A stretch of DNA of 64,000 nt, taken from positions 24,304,001 through 24,368,000 of the forward strand of contig CM114273.1 of NCBI GenBank assembly GCA_050084515.1, read 5' to 3'. Below, one piece after another: positions 24,945 to 37,690 of the stretch. A program made the translations under genes and the position numbers. The stretch comes from Blasia pusilla (Eukaryota > Marchantiophyta > Marchantiopsida > Blasiales). The notes below the pieces were generated by a model, which was not told where the DNA came from, ran no database searches, and saw only the letters and a program-made list of their open reading frames with translations. The stretch's first letter is position 1. Each line of letters starts with the position of its first letter.

Positions 24945-27373
24945 AAGACCTCCAGACTTTTGTCAGAATGTGAAGCTTAACATGCTTATCAATGGAATGC
25001 TAATTACACAATGTATGGACGGGCGAAGGGAACCAATACAATCACACTGAAGTAACTAGAGTCAGATCATGGCTCGTGCTTATCATCTTGTGATTCAATC
25101 GTTGTAGCTCTTATTAACCAGTCCTCTCCCAAGCAGTCTTCATAGAAGTCCATTCACCTACTCTTGCCTTGCACTGCATCTGCATCAAGATGACTTTTTA
25201 AGTGGTAAACAAGTAGATTTCATCTCAGTCCATGATTTAGGCCTCTGGCCTTTGTTGTTGTCATGGAGCTCTTTGAAGGACTGGCCACCTTGTGGGTGCC
25301 AGTTTTATCTTCCAAGTGGTCTGTCAGAAATGGACACGCTCGTCTGTGGTGAAATCTATACCTCTTACCCTGTGGTGGAATTGAAATACTACAGATTTCA
25401 GTTCCTGGGGAATGCCAATAAAAGGCATTCTCAGATCTTTAGAAGTCATGGACGGTACTTCAACGGGGGATAGATTCAAAGTAGTTGACCTTTTCTTTTA
25501 TTAGTCTTGAAGTACTACAATCGGCAAAAAATATGGTTGCACTGGGTCGTTTGTGACAGAGCTCCTCCGTCTTTAGTAAGCAAAGCTGGTCTATCCAATT
25601 GAACCTTTATTTCTAAGGGCCTCCCACAAAAGGATGAGTTCCAAAAGCAGTGCTTGTTGGTTCTTACAGTGCTTGATAGTTTTCACTTGAGGATCAGTTC
25701 CAAAAGTTGTGCTTGTTAACGCATTTTACAGTGCTTTATAGTTTTACTTCACTCGTTCTGCTAATACTCAATACTTGATCAGTCCTGTCATAAATGGTAG
25801 GTGTGTATCTCGTGGCTTTGTGAAGCTAGCAAACCATGCATAACAGTGGCATTGTTAAATTCATGAAGACAAACAAGTTACAACTCTTTTTGATGGGGAT
25901 GGCAAGTAGTAGGCTTTAACTAGAAGCCTAGTGGAAGTGTAGGCTTTAACTCAGATCAGGTAATGGCAAATAAGAATTACCACCGTGAATAGAGGACTTC
26001 GGGGAATCCTAGGCTAATTCTTGTCCAAACATGTGCCTCATATTGGTTGGCAGCAGTAATTGGTGTTTGAAGTGTTGCTCGTCGCTGTCAGCATTATAGT
26101 TGGAAATGGACTGTCTAAACGCCCAATAATCGAGTGCAAGAATCATTGATTCTAGGTTTGTCCCACTCCACAACATCGAGCAAAATTAACAGGCAGCGCA
26201 CACCATAGTTGTCATGATTGATCAGTTTGAGATAGAAGAGAAGTTGTCTCAACAGCTGGTACTTTGTTGCAGGCTCTAATCTTCCATTTATGGGGTAAAA
26301 AGTACAAATGTTACACATCAGAAAATCCGTGTAACATCGACATCACTTCTTGTTGAAGCAACCCAGTAATGCTGGTAATATACTCAGTGAGTAATACCTT
26401 CATGGTGCATGTAGTTGAAATCCGTGTGGTCTGGACATTCTGACAAGGTGGCTTCGTCCGTCGCCATCTCATAAACGAGAGTATGTACGAAACTTCTCTC
26501 ATGTTAGGCAAAGTTTCTGCCACCGTCGCAAATTTGTGGTTGTGTAACATGAAAAACTTTTTATGGGAAAATCGGTTTAAATCGGTTGCAAATCATACAG
26601 AAAGCCACACAATGCCTTTATTGAAAAATACTCTTTGAACAAACTCTTAAAGATTACCTGCTCGTAGATCCACAGAGACAGACTAGCCGGATAAACTATA
26701 TTCGAAGAACCTAAAATCAAAAGGGAGTCGTTGTCTGGAAGCACTAAGAGGACTCAAACTCCTCAAAAGAGAAGTCACCAGAGAATCATAATCACTGAAA
26801 CTTGTTTCCACGTTTTTGCGCATGGCATAGGCCTTGGAACAAATGATCTAGGTCCATCTGCGCTCTCAGAGCAAAAAACTACAGCTTCTCTAGTGTCCAA
26901 CCACAGACCTTTCATGGTGTCGTAAAAGTGGAGGTAAAGCTGTGTAGACGATCAAGGGTAGTGGCTGTAGGTGCAGGTATGGAGCCCTCGTTTCTCCTCT
27001 CACTGGTGCACGAAGTTTGAACAGATCTTCATCGCAGGGTACCGAGAAGTTGCATATTCGTGGTTATGGACAAATAGGAGCGGGAGCGATTGGGGGAGGA
27101 CGGGGCAAGGGCGATGGCATGGATTATAAACATGCGTGTCGTCGATTTGCCAAAGATGCGTTGCTAAATTCTTTAAGTCTTCCGTTTGTATTCTCCTGCC
27201 TTTTCCAACCGAGCCTAGAGTTGCGAAGGCGTCCTGCCATCCTTCCAAACGCATGTTAGATTTCAAAACGCACTCCCTTCGTTCCGGCCAGGCTCTGTTT
27301 GTAAGATTGACCCCCTGCATTTTTCTCTTCTGCATCTTTGGAACCGGAACTAACTAGTTCCTGGCAATCATTC
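24945..27373. other. region downstream of ObgC without a supportable gene
   Basis: Short open frames on both strands, such as 79 codons at 26311-26550 (minus), show no recognisable domain. About 58 bases are tandemly repeated at 25633-25745 (GTTCCAAAAGCAGTGCTTGT, then ...CAGTTCCAAAAGTTGTGCTT). The ObgC 3' untranslated region must lie at the left end. Confidence 0.4.
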
Positions 27374-27766
27374 ATGGCTTCACAGAATAGATACGTCTCT
27401 CATAAAGGCCCACTTTCAGATGGTATCCTGGACTATGGCTCTCTTCTGCGCAATACTTCAAGAACCAAGTTGATTGTCTTGTCATTATCAACAGCTTCCG
27501 ATTCAGTCAATCATCGTAAGCGCCTCCAGCGTGCAGGATCTGAAAGAAAGCGAGTCCGTGTCGCATCTTCGACAACAAGGTACCGTTTGGCTTTCAAGAG
27601 GATTGAACTTGAGTTGCAAGCGAGGTGCCCGGAAAGATTTTCATCCCCGCTCGATATTTTTAATGGAGTTCAAGTCTTCATCATTGAGAGGCCAAATGAG
27701 AATTTCACACAATCAACCGATTACCAAGTAAATGGTGCTCTCGCGGCTTCCGGCCTTCGAACTTGA
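27374..27766 (+). CDS. open frame of 130 codons, function unknown
   Basis: The frame starts with an ATG (MASQNRYVSHKGPLSDG) and is rich in Ser and Arg. It ends at a stop in base 27766. A second frame of 77 codons (27776-28009) follows closely on the same strand in another phase. The base composition is more GC-rich than the neighbouring DNA, as in the real exons of this window, but I recognise no family, see no clear splice junctions and cannot say that it is expressed. It could be a single-exon gene, one exon of a longer gene or a fragment of a pseudogene. Confidence 0.25.
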   Translation: MASQNRYVSHKGPLSDGILDYGSLLRNTSRTKLIVLSLSTASDSVNHRKRLQRAGSERKRVRVASSTTRYRLAFKRIELELQARCPERFSSPLDIFNGVQVFIIERPNENFTQSTDYQVNGALAASGLRT

Positions 27767-28026
27767 AAACCATAGATGCGTTGTGCTCAAACCCTTAAAT
27801 CCGGAGGGGATGCCAGATCTTCATTCCATTTGACCGAGTTGGGAGCAAACCGGCGTTCTCTTTCCCCTAAAGCTTTCGGCAGCAGTAGGTCCTCCTCTCC
27901 AAGTGACGCGACCATAGACTCAAAGCAGGAGGACACGGGAAACACACGATGGGAGATGGTAGTGCGCGACATTAAGAGGATTGGGAATGATGCCAACATT
28001 CTCTCCTGACTACATACTTTTGTCAT

Positions 28027-28739
28027 TCTCTCCTGTCTACTACTACTTTCGGAGAAGTAAAGGATGGTATCATTTCATTTCCAGGAAAGGGAATGGTTTA
28101 TATGTATCTTTACATCCATGAGAAAAATTACAATTTACGGAGATTCTTATTACTGAAGAAAATCTCTAAGAAATCATAATATGGGCTTAAGGGTTGAAAA
28201 TAGTTACTTTTGTATTTTTGTATAGGTGGGTATGCGCGTGCAAAAATAAATAAATAATTTGTTTTTATTTTTGGAAAAAATGAGTGTTGCATATACTCTT
28301 CCCGTGTGTGAATTTACTTAAAATTCATCTTATATCTCATCTCATGTTCCTTCCTGTTTTTAGAGAAATCCAGTTTATTATAATAATAAACTTCAAAAAA
28401 GGACAAAGAAAGGCAATAACATCTCAAAAGAGGAATCGTGAAAAAATGCACAGTGGAATGCACAACGAAAATGGCAACTAGCCAATCCTAAGCACCAACT
28501 CAACGAGCTACATGATTACTAGCCCTGAAGCAAATCTGACAAGAATACTAGTGGTTGGTCAAATGTGAACAGACAACAAGGTGAGCCATCCCCCACCACT
28601 TTCGCACGAGATATCAATGCCAAAGCTTGTGCACGTTGTAAGGCCATTGAGATGAATTCCCGAAAATAAGTAGTGCCTACAAATAGAGAAGGACTACGAG
28701 AAGGGGCAAGGTGATGATTCTCCAGGGAGTGTTGAGCAC
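28027..28739. other. no recognisable gene
   Basis: AT-rich DNA between the unknown open frame and the end of the reverse-transcriptase element. Nothing was assigned. Confidence 0.4.
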
Positions 28740-31700
28740 ATGTTTTCAGGAAAGTATCAAAACTTCAAAAGACACATGTAAATGACCAAGTACTTCCACT
28801 ACAAAAGGAATAAATCCATCATTCGTATTTCTCACAGTATAACTTAACGCCTTGATTCTTATTGCTGCTTCGGCCACCAAAACTTTAGTATCTCCCGCTC
28901 TAGACACCAAGTCTGAAGGTGTTAGATCATCAACCACCACATCACCTAGAATCCGGAATCCACCTCGAAACATGACAATATCAACTCTCCGATAAGAGGT
29001 TGCTTGTGTAGTTGAAGGTAGGACATGGAGTTGCTTTGGCCTAACGGTTTACCCAGCAGAATGAGCCACCGATGCTACCACAACTCTAATGACATCATGT
29101 GTAGTCGTTCCTTCCCCATCATGTGAACATCGAAGAATATGGATACCCTTTGCATCAATTGGATTCCCGCATACACAATTGAACACACCTAACATATAAG
29201 GATTAAGAAGTCCAAAGCTGTAAAGCTGTCGAGAATATTTTTGAGGAAGATGAAACGTGTCACGACTGTTAGGATAGATCGGTGGGATCTAGTAGAGCGT
29301 CTGCACGATTAGTGGAGGACAGGCCCAAGAGGTTGAGGATGACCTGTTGAGGCCTCAGGAAACCTGAGAGAGTAGGTTTCCCATTCGTTTCGGCTCATTT
29401 GGAGCCATATAGAGAAACTTACTATTTTGGGTAAGTTTCCATATTGTGGATAGTTGACTTTCCACTTTTGGAAGTGGCCCTTGACCCGCTACAGCAGGTC
29501 AAGAGCCAAGGAGGTGACCTACAAGCATAGGTTACCGTTGAGAGGGCTTGGGAGAAGGAAGGGGGTATACCTCCAAGAGAGAGAGTTTGAGAGCTTATTT
29601 TCTCTTTGTTGAACCTCTTGGCATAAGGCGGCGGAGCTATGGTCCCTTGCCTTGTGAGTGTAGCCCAAGCCTCTCATTTGGAGAGTGCGTTTGGTTTGAC
29701 ATGAGAGAGAGTGCACACCTTTGACAGCTATGGTGCGAGATGGTGTAGAGAGAGATTGGATCTTACTTTATTTGGAGATATTTTGGTACTTCTCGCCTCT
29801 GTGTATGGATGCCATGAGTTAGCATGAGATTGTGTGTGTTTGTGTGTGTGTTCGATGACATCGATGTATGTTATGTAGCGATGTGTATGCGCACGAAAAA
29901 GGGAAGAATAAGAGGATTTGCAGTAAGCCATACGCCCGCTCTTGCACCCGCAGATGAACGCAAATGAGCGCGATGAGAGTCAGAAGATGCCTCAGAGAAA
30001 ATGATGGAAAAGTTGATTTGGTACATTTAGGGTCGGAGATATGCTCTTGAAGCCAATTAAGCCCTTCCATAATCAATTGATTGAAAGGTGGTAGAATGGC
30101 TTGTGTAGAGAGAAGAAGGAGAGCTCGGAAAGATCTCAATTTTTTTTGAAATAAAAACTCCCCCTCCTCTACAAGGTCAACATGATCCATCAAGATAGAT
30201 GCATCTCCTTGGAAAAACCTTGGAGATGCTATCAACGCCCAACTCACCAAAAAAGTTGTTGGAGCAGATGCGACTATGGTGGAAAGCCCAAACCCTCTAA
30301 AAGAAATAGGCAAGATAAATTTTGGTGAAGCCAAGACAACATCCTCTCCCTCAAATGTATTCAAGCCAAGAAGTAGACTAAAAGTTATCATGATAGAAGT
30401 GTCAAAAGAGGCAAACCAATGTAAGAACGCTGAAATGGGAGTACAACTATGAAGAAGGTAGGAAGGATATCGTAGAAAAATTGAGAAAATCCCATAAGCC
30501 ACTTAGGGAGCCTCTAGATGAAGTAACAAATGAAGCCATTCTATGTCTTTCAAAAAGGCCTCATCCTAGAACTTGGAGATATAGTCGATCAAACAAATGG
30601 GGATCCCAAGAACCTGAACCCCTTCAATGCACATGGGAAAATCAATAGTAGGTAGAATGAATGTTGAGGGAAGGCAAGAAGAAGACCATACGTGGCATTT
30701 ACTAGGTTGGACTTTAAGGTTTAAGAAAGAGAGTTGCTCCTCAAAATGGGTATAAGCAGGAACCACTTCTGAAGGAGGACCTATAATGTGGATATCATCA
30801 ATAAAAGAATGGAACGACAAGATGGAAATACTTGAGCTAATACTTGGAGGGCACGAAAATGTGCAATGGCAAAGAGTGGACCACCCATGGGATCACCTTG
30901 ACACGTGCCACAAGCTGATTGGAGAATATTATATTCTTTGAAAGTAGCATAATGAGAATGGATAATGGGCGTGTCATAAGCAAACAAGGAGCGGAAAAAT
31001 GCAATAAGACTCGCAAGTTTTCTTCATGCACAATGTTACTCCTCAAATATGACCACCCAAGAAACTAAATTGAATGCCACGTTAGCCACATTGACTTGAA
31101 TTGCTATCCACTCTAGATGAATATCAAGAGTGGGGGCAAATCCCATATACCACTCCCTCACAACTGCCAGGGGTTACCACTCCAAATTGACGAGGAAATA
31201 AGTGGGTACTAAAGTGAGGACGAAATTACAAGAAGAGGGATAGACTAACCAAGCAATATAAAACCTCTTCAATAGGCAAAGGAAAACACCAAAAGGAGGC
31301 TTATCCATAGCCCATAAATGACAAGCTCCCTAAGAGCCTAAAGATAGAGAATGGGAAAAAACCTACCAAAATATTTGTACACACCTTATCTAGAGAGATA
31401 AAGCCACTTGCTGAATCTGTTGCGATAAAGCAATCACCGAGATGCCAAAAACCCGTGCCTAATAGCCAGCTTGTTGATAAGCAAGGAGTATGAAGAAAAG
31501 CTCTTGTGAAAACCTCCAAGTCAAGCTTCAAGTCAAGATCCATTATGTAGTATTCCATAAACGGTGGTGCATCACCACTTCAAAGAGGATGAAGAGCTTC
31601 TAAGAGAGCCACTATGTCCGGACTTGGATCCGCCGGAGCAAGGGGATCCAATGCTCAAGGTGCATCTGAAAAATCTCCAACTTGCCTCAAGAGTAGACTT

Positions 31701-32700
31701 TGTCGAAGATGTTGTTGTATTGAAGGCCTCCCATGATTGGCATCTTGAGTGGGATGAGCCGCAGCTAAGGTCTCTGCTAGAAGTAAATGCTCATTCTAGA
31801 GATTCTCCCAATCCCTAGAAAAAAGATGCTGAATACGTATGGAGGTTTCACCATGACCTATTGCACGACCCCTAGTAGGAAGGACTAAAACCCATTGTGG
31901 GAAGAGTAATAGGAGATACCAAACATTGATATGTATGGGATCACACGCTAACCTTTCTAATGGGAAAAGCAATGCTTGTTGGGTGATGGGATGAAGACGG
32001 ATAGGAATGTGAGTTACTTTTTGAAATAAAAAAAGAAATTGAGAAGGCAAAGTGACCTAAATGTTATGGAAAGAATTGAAGTGGCTTGAGATATTAATCT
32101 ATAATGCCCTTAAGGAGATAGCGAACATATGGAGGGGAAAAGCAATAAGGTAAAGAATTGACCTAAACCAAACCCATATAAAAAAATAGGCGTCTATAGA
32201 GAAGGAAGAAAAAATAGAAAACCTACTTGGTATGAGGAGAATGAGCTCGTCAAGACGATCAAAACAAGACCGAACGTGCCCAAAACCAATACTCCAAGAG
32301 AAAGTTAGGAAAGAAATTGGGAACACCAAAAAGGAGGATATAAGGAGAAATTGAAAGCCATCCACCGATGACTAATATGAGAAAATGAGATCGTAAGGTT
32401 TGGGCTAGCGAGTAGCAAAAGATTGAGAAAAGCAAGAGGAATCCCTTTAACGGATGGTGATCGGAATCACACTACAAGTAAAGCCCTAAGTGTGCGAGTA
32501 TGTGTGAAATTGCCTTTAGGAATCTATGAGCATATTCAAGAGATGAGGAGGTCCAAAAAGATCCCAAGAACTTTGGAAAACCCCAACTTAAGTGGGGAAA
32601 AACTACCCCAAAGTTCAAGCTTGAAAAGATGACGACGTTGAGCCTTAGATAGAAAAGAGTGGAGCACAAACGAAATAGTTACAATTAAAACCCTCAATGA
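28740..32700 (-). mobile_element. degraded non-LTR-type reverse transcriptase element
   Basis: Minus-strand frames, interrupted by stops and shifts, follow one protein in order. At about 31600-31720 is an N-terminal RQSLLLRQVGDF...DPLAPADPSPDIVALL..HP block. At about 30870-30935 is SACGTCQGDPMGGPLFAI, the RT motif before the catalytic site. At 30785-30810 is FIDDIHIIGP, the catalytic x-x-DD block. Then come SKCHVWS, RGFGLSTIVASAPTTFLVSW (about 30220-30280) and, beyond an inserted LTR, a Cys/His end region (CVCGNPIDAKGIHILRCSHDG) and RILGDVVVDDLTPSDLVSRA. The boundaries are approximate. No LTRs of its own were seen. It is not functional. Confidence 0.7.
29258..29898 (+). mobile_element. solo LTR of the gypsy family inserted in the RT element
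   Basis: It starts TGTCACGACTGTTAGGATAG and ends with GTGTATGCGCACGA plus AA where CA is expected. It aligns over its whole length with the LTR at 41060-41690 in opposite orientation. No internal gypsy sequence is attached, so it is a solo LTR left by LTR-LTR recombination. The coding sequence of the RT element resumes on its far side. I could not identify a clean target-site duplication. Confidence 0.85.
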
Positions 32701-35700
32701 CCCTCCATTTGCTCTTCCCATGAGGAGGAGGACTTCTCCACATCTTATCCACATCACATACTAGTTTTGTTGGGGGGATGAAATCATTGGTTCGCTCTCA
32801 TTTCCAAAAAAAAGTCTTCTCCCTTCTCTCTTTAATTTGGGGGAAATAAAGTAAGAAGGAGTTTGCCCCTTTTCTTTTCCCTCATGTCAAACAGTTTATT
32901 AGATCTTTGAATCCCCTCCCCCTTCAACCAATTGAAATTTTTTTTGGAAATATTTATTTCAAATTTATCCCGGAAGAACTTCCACAACTAATTTTACAAA
33001 ACTTAATCACAAACATTATCACAACATAGTTAGTTATGCATTAGTAAGTGAATTTCCACACAAGTATTTTTGCATTTGAGAAATAAAACAACATCGATAC
33101 TAAGTTTTAGATTCTCTAACCCCTAATGCTACTAATAGTATATATTTGTCTAATTTTTTTTTCTTTTTAATTTCTTTTGGTTTAGGTATGATAATTGAAT
33201 TACAATGGATGTTCCTTCTTCAAATTATATATATATATATACAAACAAATTGGAGAATGCAGTTTTTTGTGGCTGCTCCTCCGTTTGACACGTATCATTA
33301 AATTTCTATCAATATTTTTGGTCATCTTAAGTGGGGATCGTAGGAAGAGAAATTGATAAAGGAGAGTGAATATTTAAATAGTTATCCGTGCATCACAAAA
33401 TCCATTATATGCCCTAACCAATATATATATATATATATTCATTATTCTAGTTTGATGTCAAATTAAACTAGTTAAGTCATCTAAAAAATGAACTAATGGG
33501 CTAAGATTCAAGACAACCCTTAAAATCAAATGTTATGGGTTAATAATATGTTGTGACCAAATTATTGAAACAACTAGGATTGATGAGAAAACTAGTTAGG
33601 TGATAAAGGGGAATTAATTCAATTGTTGACTAGCCTCTCAAAATTGAAAATTAAAGTGACGGGAATGGGGTAGACTATGACATTGCATGGACCTAGTACA
33701 CACAACACATGACACTATTTCAGAGTGGTAGAATGATCAAAAAGGTAAGGTAGAATGATCAAAAAATAAAGGGGATAAGGGAGGGGAAATATTAGGGAAA
33801 GGGAAAAGTTTCTACACTACCCATTATTTATTTCTTGAGCCAAATCCGCCAATAGTGGAGGAAATTTAGGTGAAGAGAATGATATGGGAGACCTAGGGAG
33901 ATGAATCCATGTAACAAGAGGAAAGTAGTTGAATTAAAAGATACTAGTGTGATGCATGTGCTATGAACATGTGAGGGCAAAGGCATTCTAAGCATCCGTC
34001 AAATCCTTGGCTCTCTTTATTTAGGGTTTGTTTTAAATTTGACATGTGTCAACGCCAGAGGAGGTTTGAAAAGATAGGTTTCAACACCGGATTTGGAGGG
34101 TTTCTCTAACCCCATCCTATCAGAAATAGAAAATGTTGGACTCCCTATGACATTTTCTGATTTCCTTGAATTGGGAGAGATCACACATCAACTCGGGGGT
34201 ATGGGAAACCCATAAGAAGAGAAAGATTTGGTTTAACTTCATGAAAGAAAAATAAGAGGAGGTTAAAAGAAAAAAATGGGATAATGATTCCCATATAAAA
34301 CTAAATCTACATGATCTATAAAACGTAGAGAAGGGTAAGTAGTCTTTGACTATAGAGATACTACATGTAAATAAAATAAAATAAAACTTCGCTAGGGGCT
34401 GCCCATAATGCACTACCCGGAGAACAAATTTCCAAGCATAATTTCACCCCAAGAATATCAAAAATCTTCAAAAAAAGAAAATATCATAGAAAAAACTAAC
34501 TAGACTTTAAAATTTATCCAGAAACATTGGAGAAAATTTTTGGAATCCCCATCCTTCGGAATCAAAGTTTGTTATTAAGTGTATGGTCCATAAATGTCGC
34601 AGTAGGTCGTGAGTTGTGTTACGCAGCAATGAGCTTCTCCTTGGACAAAGTACCCACTTACCAAAACTCTTTGGCAAATGGCATTATCGTGGACAAACCA
34701 ACAAATCCCTTTTATTTGGAATTATTACACTACACGTTGGAAAGGTGAATCAAAAGATCTTTGAACATCAACAAAGTTATCTTTCTTGCTCCTACGGAGT
34801 CTATGCAATTTTGAAATGAGATTATCCGTAGTACATGAGAACAAGAGCATCTCAAACCACATTTATGTTAATCCTTACACTAATGGGAGAATTGACTCTT
34901 CATGATGTTTCTTATGGCGCTCACACATGTCTTCTCAAAATTTACAATTTGGCATTTGACCCATTGTGAAAAAAGAGTTGAGGATCATTTAAAGAGGACC
35001 AAACATCATTCGATGTCATTCGCATCGCATTACTGGTAGCATTTATGGTAAAAGAGAGAAGCACATACAAACTCTTCTTCCGATCTCTAATGCATGCCAA
35101 GATGTATGTGTTTCGGTTTGTGGAATCCAGTTTAGTGAGATGGAATACTAAACAAAAAGCCCCTATGCCAACATAGTTAGGGGGGTGGGGTCTACAATCC
35201 CTAACCCTAAACGTCCATTCCCCCTATCTGAATGCAATACGTTTTGGGTTCAAAGGACGTCTAGGTTTCCAACCATTTGAAAATCCCGTGTCGCTCCTAT
35301 GATAATAGTATGGATTTACTCACATACGAATTTAGCCAGATGCCTAATCAATGCTTGCAAGCATCATGGAAATGGTGTTACTTGGAAGAGCTCTCTTGGT
35401 TGTTAAGTAACTCCAACATGTGTCACCGCTTAACATCTGATGTGTGCGAGCGTGTGTGCATCCATCACATGAGGCTTTTTAACACCTTACCTTGTAGTAA
35501 TTAACTTTCATACAAGTGACTAGGCCGATCATCTTTTCATTGAAAAATCAGGTAGCTAATTCGGATCAAGAATTGCATATTAGAATTGCGATTGTTTCCG
35601 TTATCTATAGAATTGTGATTGTTGCATTACTTTGTGAGTGTTTACAATAAATTTCAAGTAAAAACTAATATAATTTTTTCACTAGGAATGGAAAAAGTTA

Positions 35701-36690
35701 AAACCAAAAATGTCCATGTGGACATGAAATAAAAATAAATTTGAAGACCAATTTGTTTAAAAAAATTAATTTGGTTTGTTATTTTTTTCAAACAACCTAT
35801 CCAAGTGGTTTTCAAGGGTTTCAAATGTTACAAATGTGATAATAGGGTTGCTCGGAATTTCCCTACTACTATTTCCGCGATGACATTCACGTTAAGTCAT
35901 ACTAGGGTATTCAATTAGTACCCAAGAAAGAAGACATCATCTTTTTTCTTCTAATCTAATTTTTTTTAATGTTTATTTAAGAATGATTTTGAGCCACTCT
36001 ATTTAATGAGTTTGTGGCCCGTTTTAGGTGACTTTGACTCTTGAGAGTCCCTTTCATAGGGAAGGAGTATCACGCGAACTAGAAGAGATGATGGATGGAG
36101 TCCAGGTGGATTAGAAATATGAAAAAAACCGAAAAAAGAAATTACTTGTAGAAGCCGTAAACATATAAGTGCAATTATGATGTGCGACCCTCATGGTGTA
36201 GTACACCCATGATAATTGTTGTCGGGGAAAAACCATCTCTAGGGATCCTCTTATTGTTAGTCATGTTTTTCTAACTATTGTCAATATTATTAATGCATAT
36301 GAATTCATATTTTAGAGGGTTTTCTTTTTTGCGTAGAAGGTTCCTCCGTTTATATTATTATTGGAGAGGTCCTTCTTGATTTACAAACACTTTTCTTTTT
36401 GACATGTGATAATTGAAAAAAAATATATTTTTCTCCACGAAAAAATATTTTCTTCTATGGGCAATAAAAAAAATTTACAACCAGATTAGTCCCGCATGCC
36501 AACTAATATCTTTTATTTTTCTTGACTGGAATCTCTCGCAGTCTCCGTGGGAGTTCGCTTGCCCTTCTGGTGCACGAGTTCAAACACGGAGTGGGACCCA
36601 CTTACAGGTGGCGGGAAGAGTTGCTTGAATAGTCCTGACAGCGTTCGATTGGTTCGGGACCGCGACGAACAGGAGATAGAGCCGAAGAAT
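32701..36690. other. AT-rich stretch, no supportable gene
   Basis: Low-complexity DNA with two AT microsatellites (about 33227-33241 and 33421-33439). The largest frames (97 codons at 34120-34413 minus, 73 at 34527-34748 plus) have no recognisable motif. Confidence 0.4.
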
Positions 36691-36691
36691 C

Positions 36692-37220
36692 GCTCCACTG
36701 ATTGGGGAGGGCCTTCATAGGACATCGCTTTTGGAAACAAAGCTTGTTGGACATGGCCTCTTTAAAACCAAGGCTCGTGGCTCCCCTGTGCAAGAGATTG
36801 CCGCGCAAGACTGGAAGAGACACTAGAGAGAGAATCGTTCCACTGATTGAGTGCCTGATTGGACATTGCCTTTGGAAGCAAAGCTCGTGGCTGCTTTGTG
36901 AAAGAAATTGTCGTGTAAGGTGGGAAGACACGCACAGAGAGAGATTCAGTACATTGATGGAGTGCCTCATCTGAGATTTCTTTTGAGAGCAAAGCTTGCG
37001 GCTCCTCTGCGCGAGAAACTGTCGCGTAAGATGCAAAGGCAGATAGAGAGAGGGAATCGCTACACTGATTGAGGCCTCATTGGACATACCTTTACGAAGT
37101 TCTCGCTGGAGTCCGAGTGCATGTGTGTGCGAGAGAGAGAATGAAAGGCTGCACTGATTGAATGCACCGATGGACGTAGCTTTTGGAAGCAAAGCGTGCG
37201 CGGAAGAACGAGTCGAATGC
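36692..37220. repeat. minisatellite with a unit of about 111 bp, about 4.5 copies
   Basis: Units begin near 36692, 36839, 36952, 37063 and 37152 with CCACTGATTGAG or a variant. They continue through GGACAT..CTTTTGGAAGCAAAGC, then CTCGTGGCTCCTCTG, GAGAAATTGTCGCGTAAG and an AGAGAGAGA tract. The first unit carries an extra internal duplication and the last two are shortened. The unit length is near a multiple of three, which keeps a 196-codon minus frame open by chance. Confidence 0.8.
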
Positions 37221-37323
37221 GTTTATGATGGGAACGTTCCCCGAGAAGCATGAGAGGAGGTCTTTTCTTCTAGGAGCTGAACGCGAATAGCGAGGCGAGG
37301 ATTCCCGTTCTTTTGACTCTTAC

Positions 37324-37690
37324 TTGTCCAATTCTTTGCCATCGCAGGATCGCAGAAGAACTACTCCAGATCTCGTCGATCTGGTGTGGTTCCTGATAGG
37401 TGCCGCCCAGCGTTCACCTCCTCTGCATCCACGCTTCTCCGCAACCAATCGCGGCCATTTGGACTGGATCTGGGAGCACCCGCTAAGCTCGTCTTTCAGA
37501 AAATATCGGATGCTCTCACTGTGCAGGATGCTGTCCAATTCTCGGAAGGTCGGAAAACGAGGGCTCCTTTCATCGGGTTGGTAATTTTCAAACTAGTTTG
37601 CCCCTTAACTCACGGTCGAAATTATTTTGAGAACTTTTTAATTGTAGGTAAGAGGAGCACTTCTCAAGAACAAGGGTCCAAAGTTTAACG
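37324..37690 (+). CDS. GC-rich open frames next to the minisatellite, possible exon of unknown gene
   Basis: Two overlapping plus-strand frames (86 and 100 codons) lie in a locally GC-rich island. One reads STLLRNQSRPFGLDLGAP and then KISDALTVQDAVQFSEG. I do not recognise a family. The abrupt change in composition relative to the flanks suggests a former or present exon. No start codon or splice site could be fixed. Treat as unproven. Confidence 0.2.

Noticed and set aside
29819-30502. 227-codon minus-strand frame as one protein
   Set aside because: Its end runs into the solo LTR. Only the part up to about 29900 belongs to the RT element.
36602-37192. 196-codon minus-strand open frame
   Set aside because: It runs through a tandem repeat of about 111 bp. 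The frame stays open because the unit is close to a multiple of three, and there is no recognisable domain.
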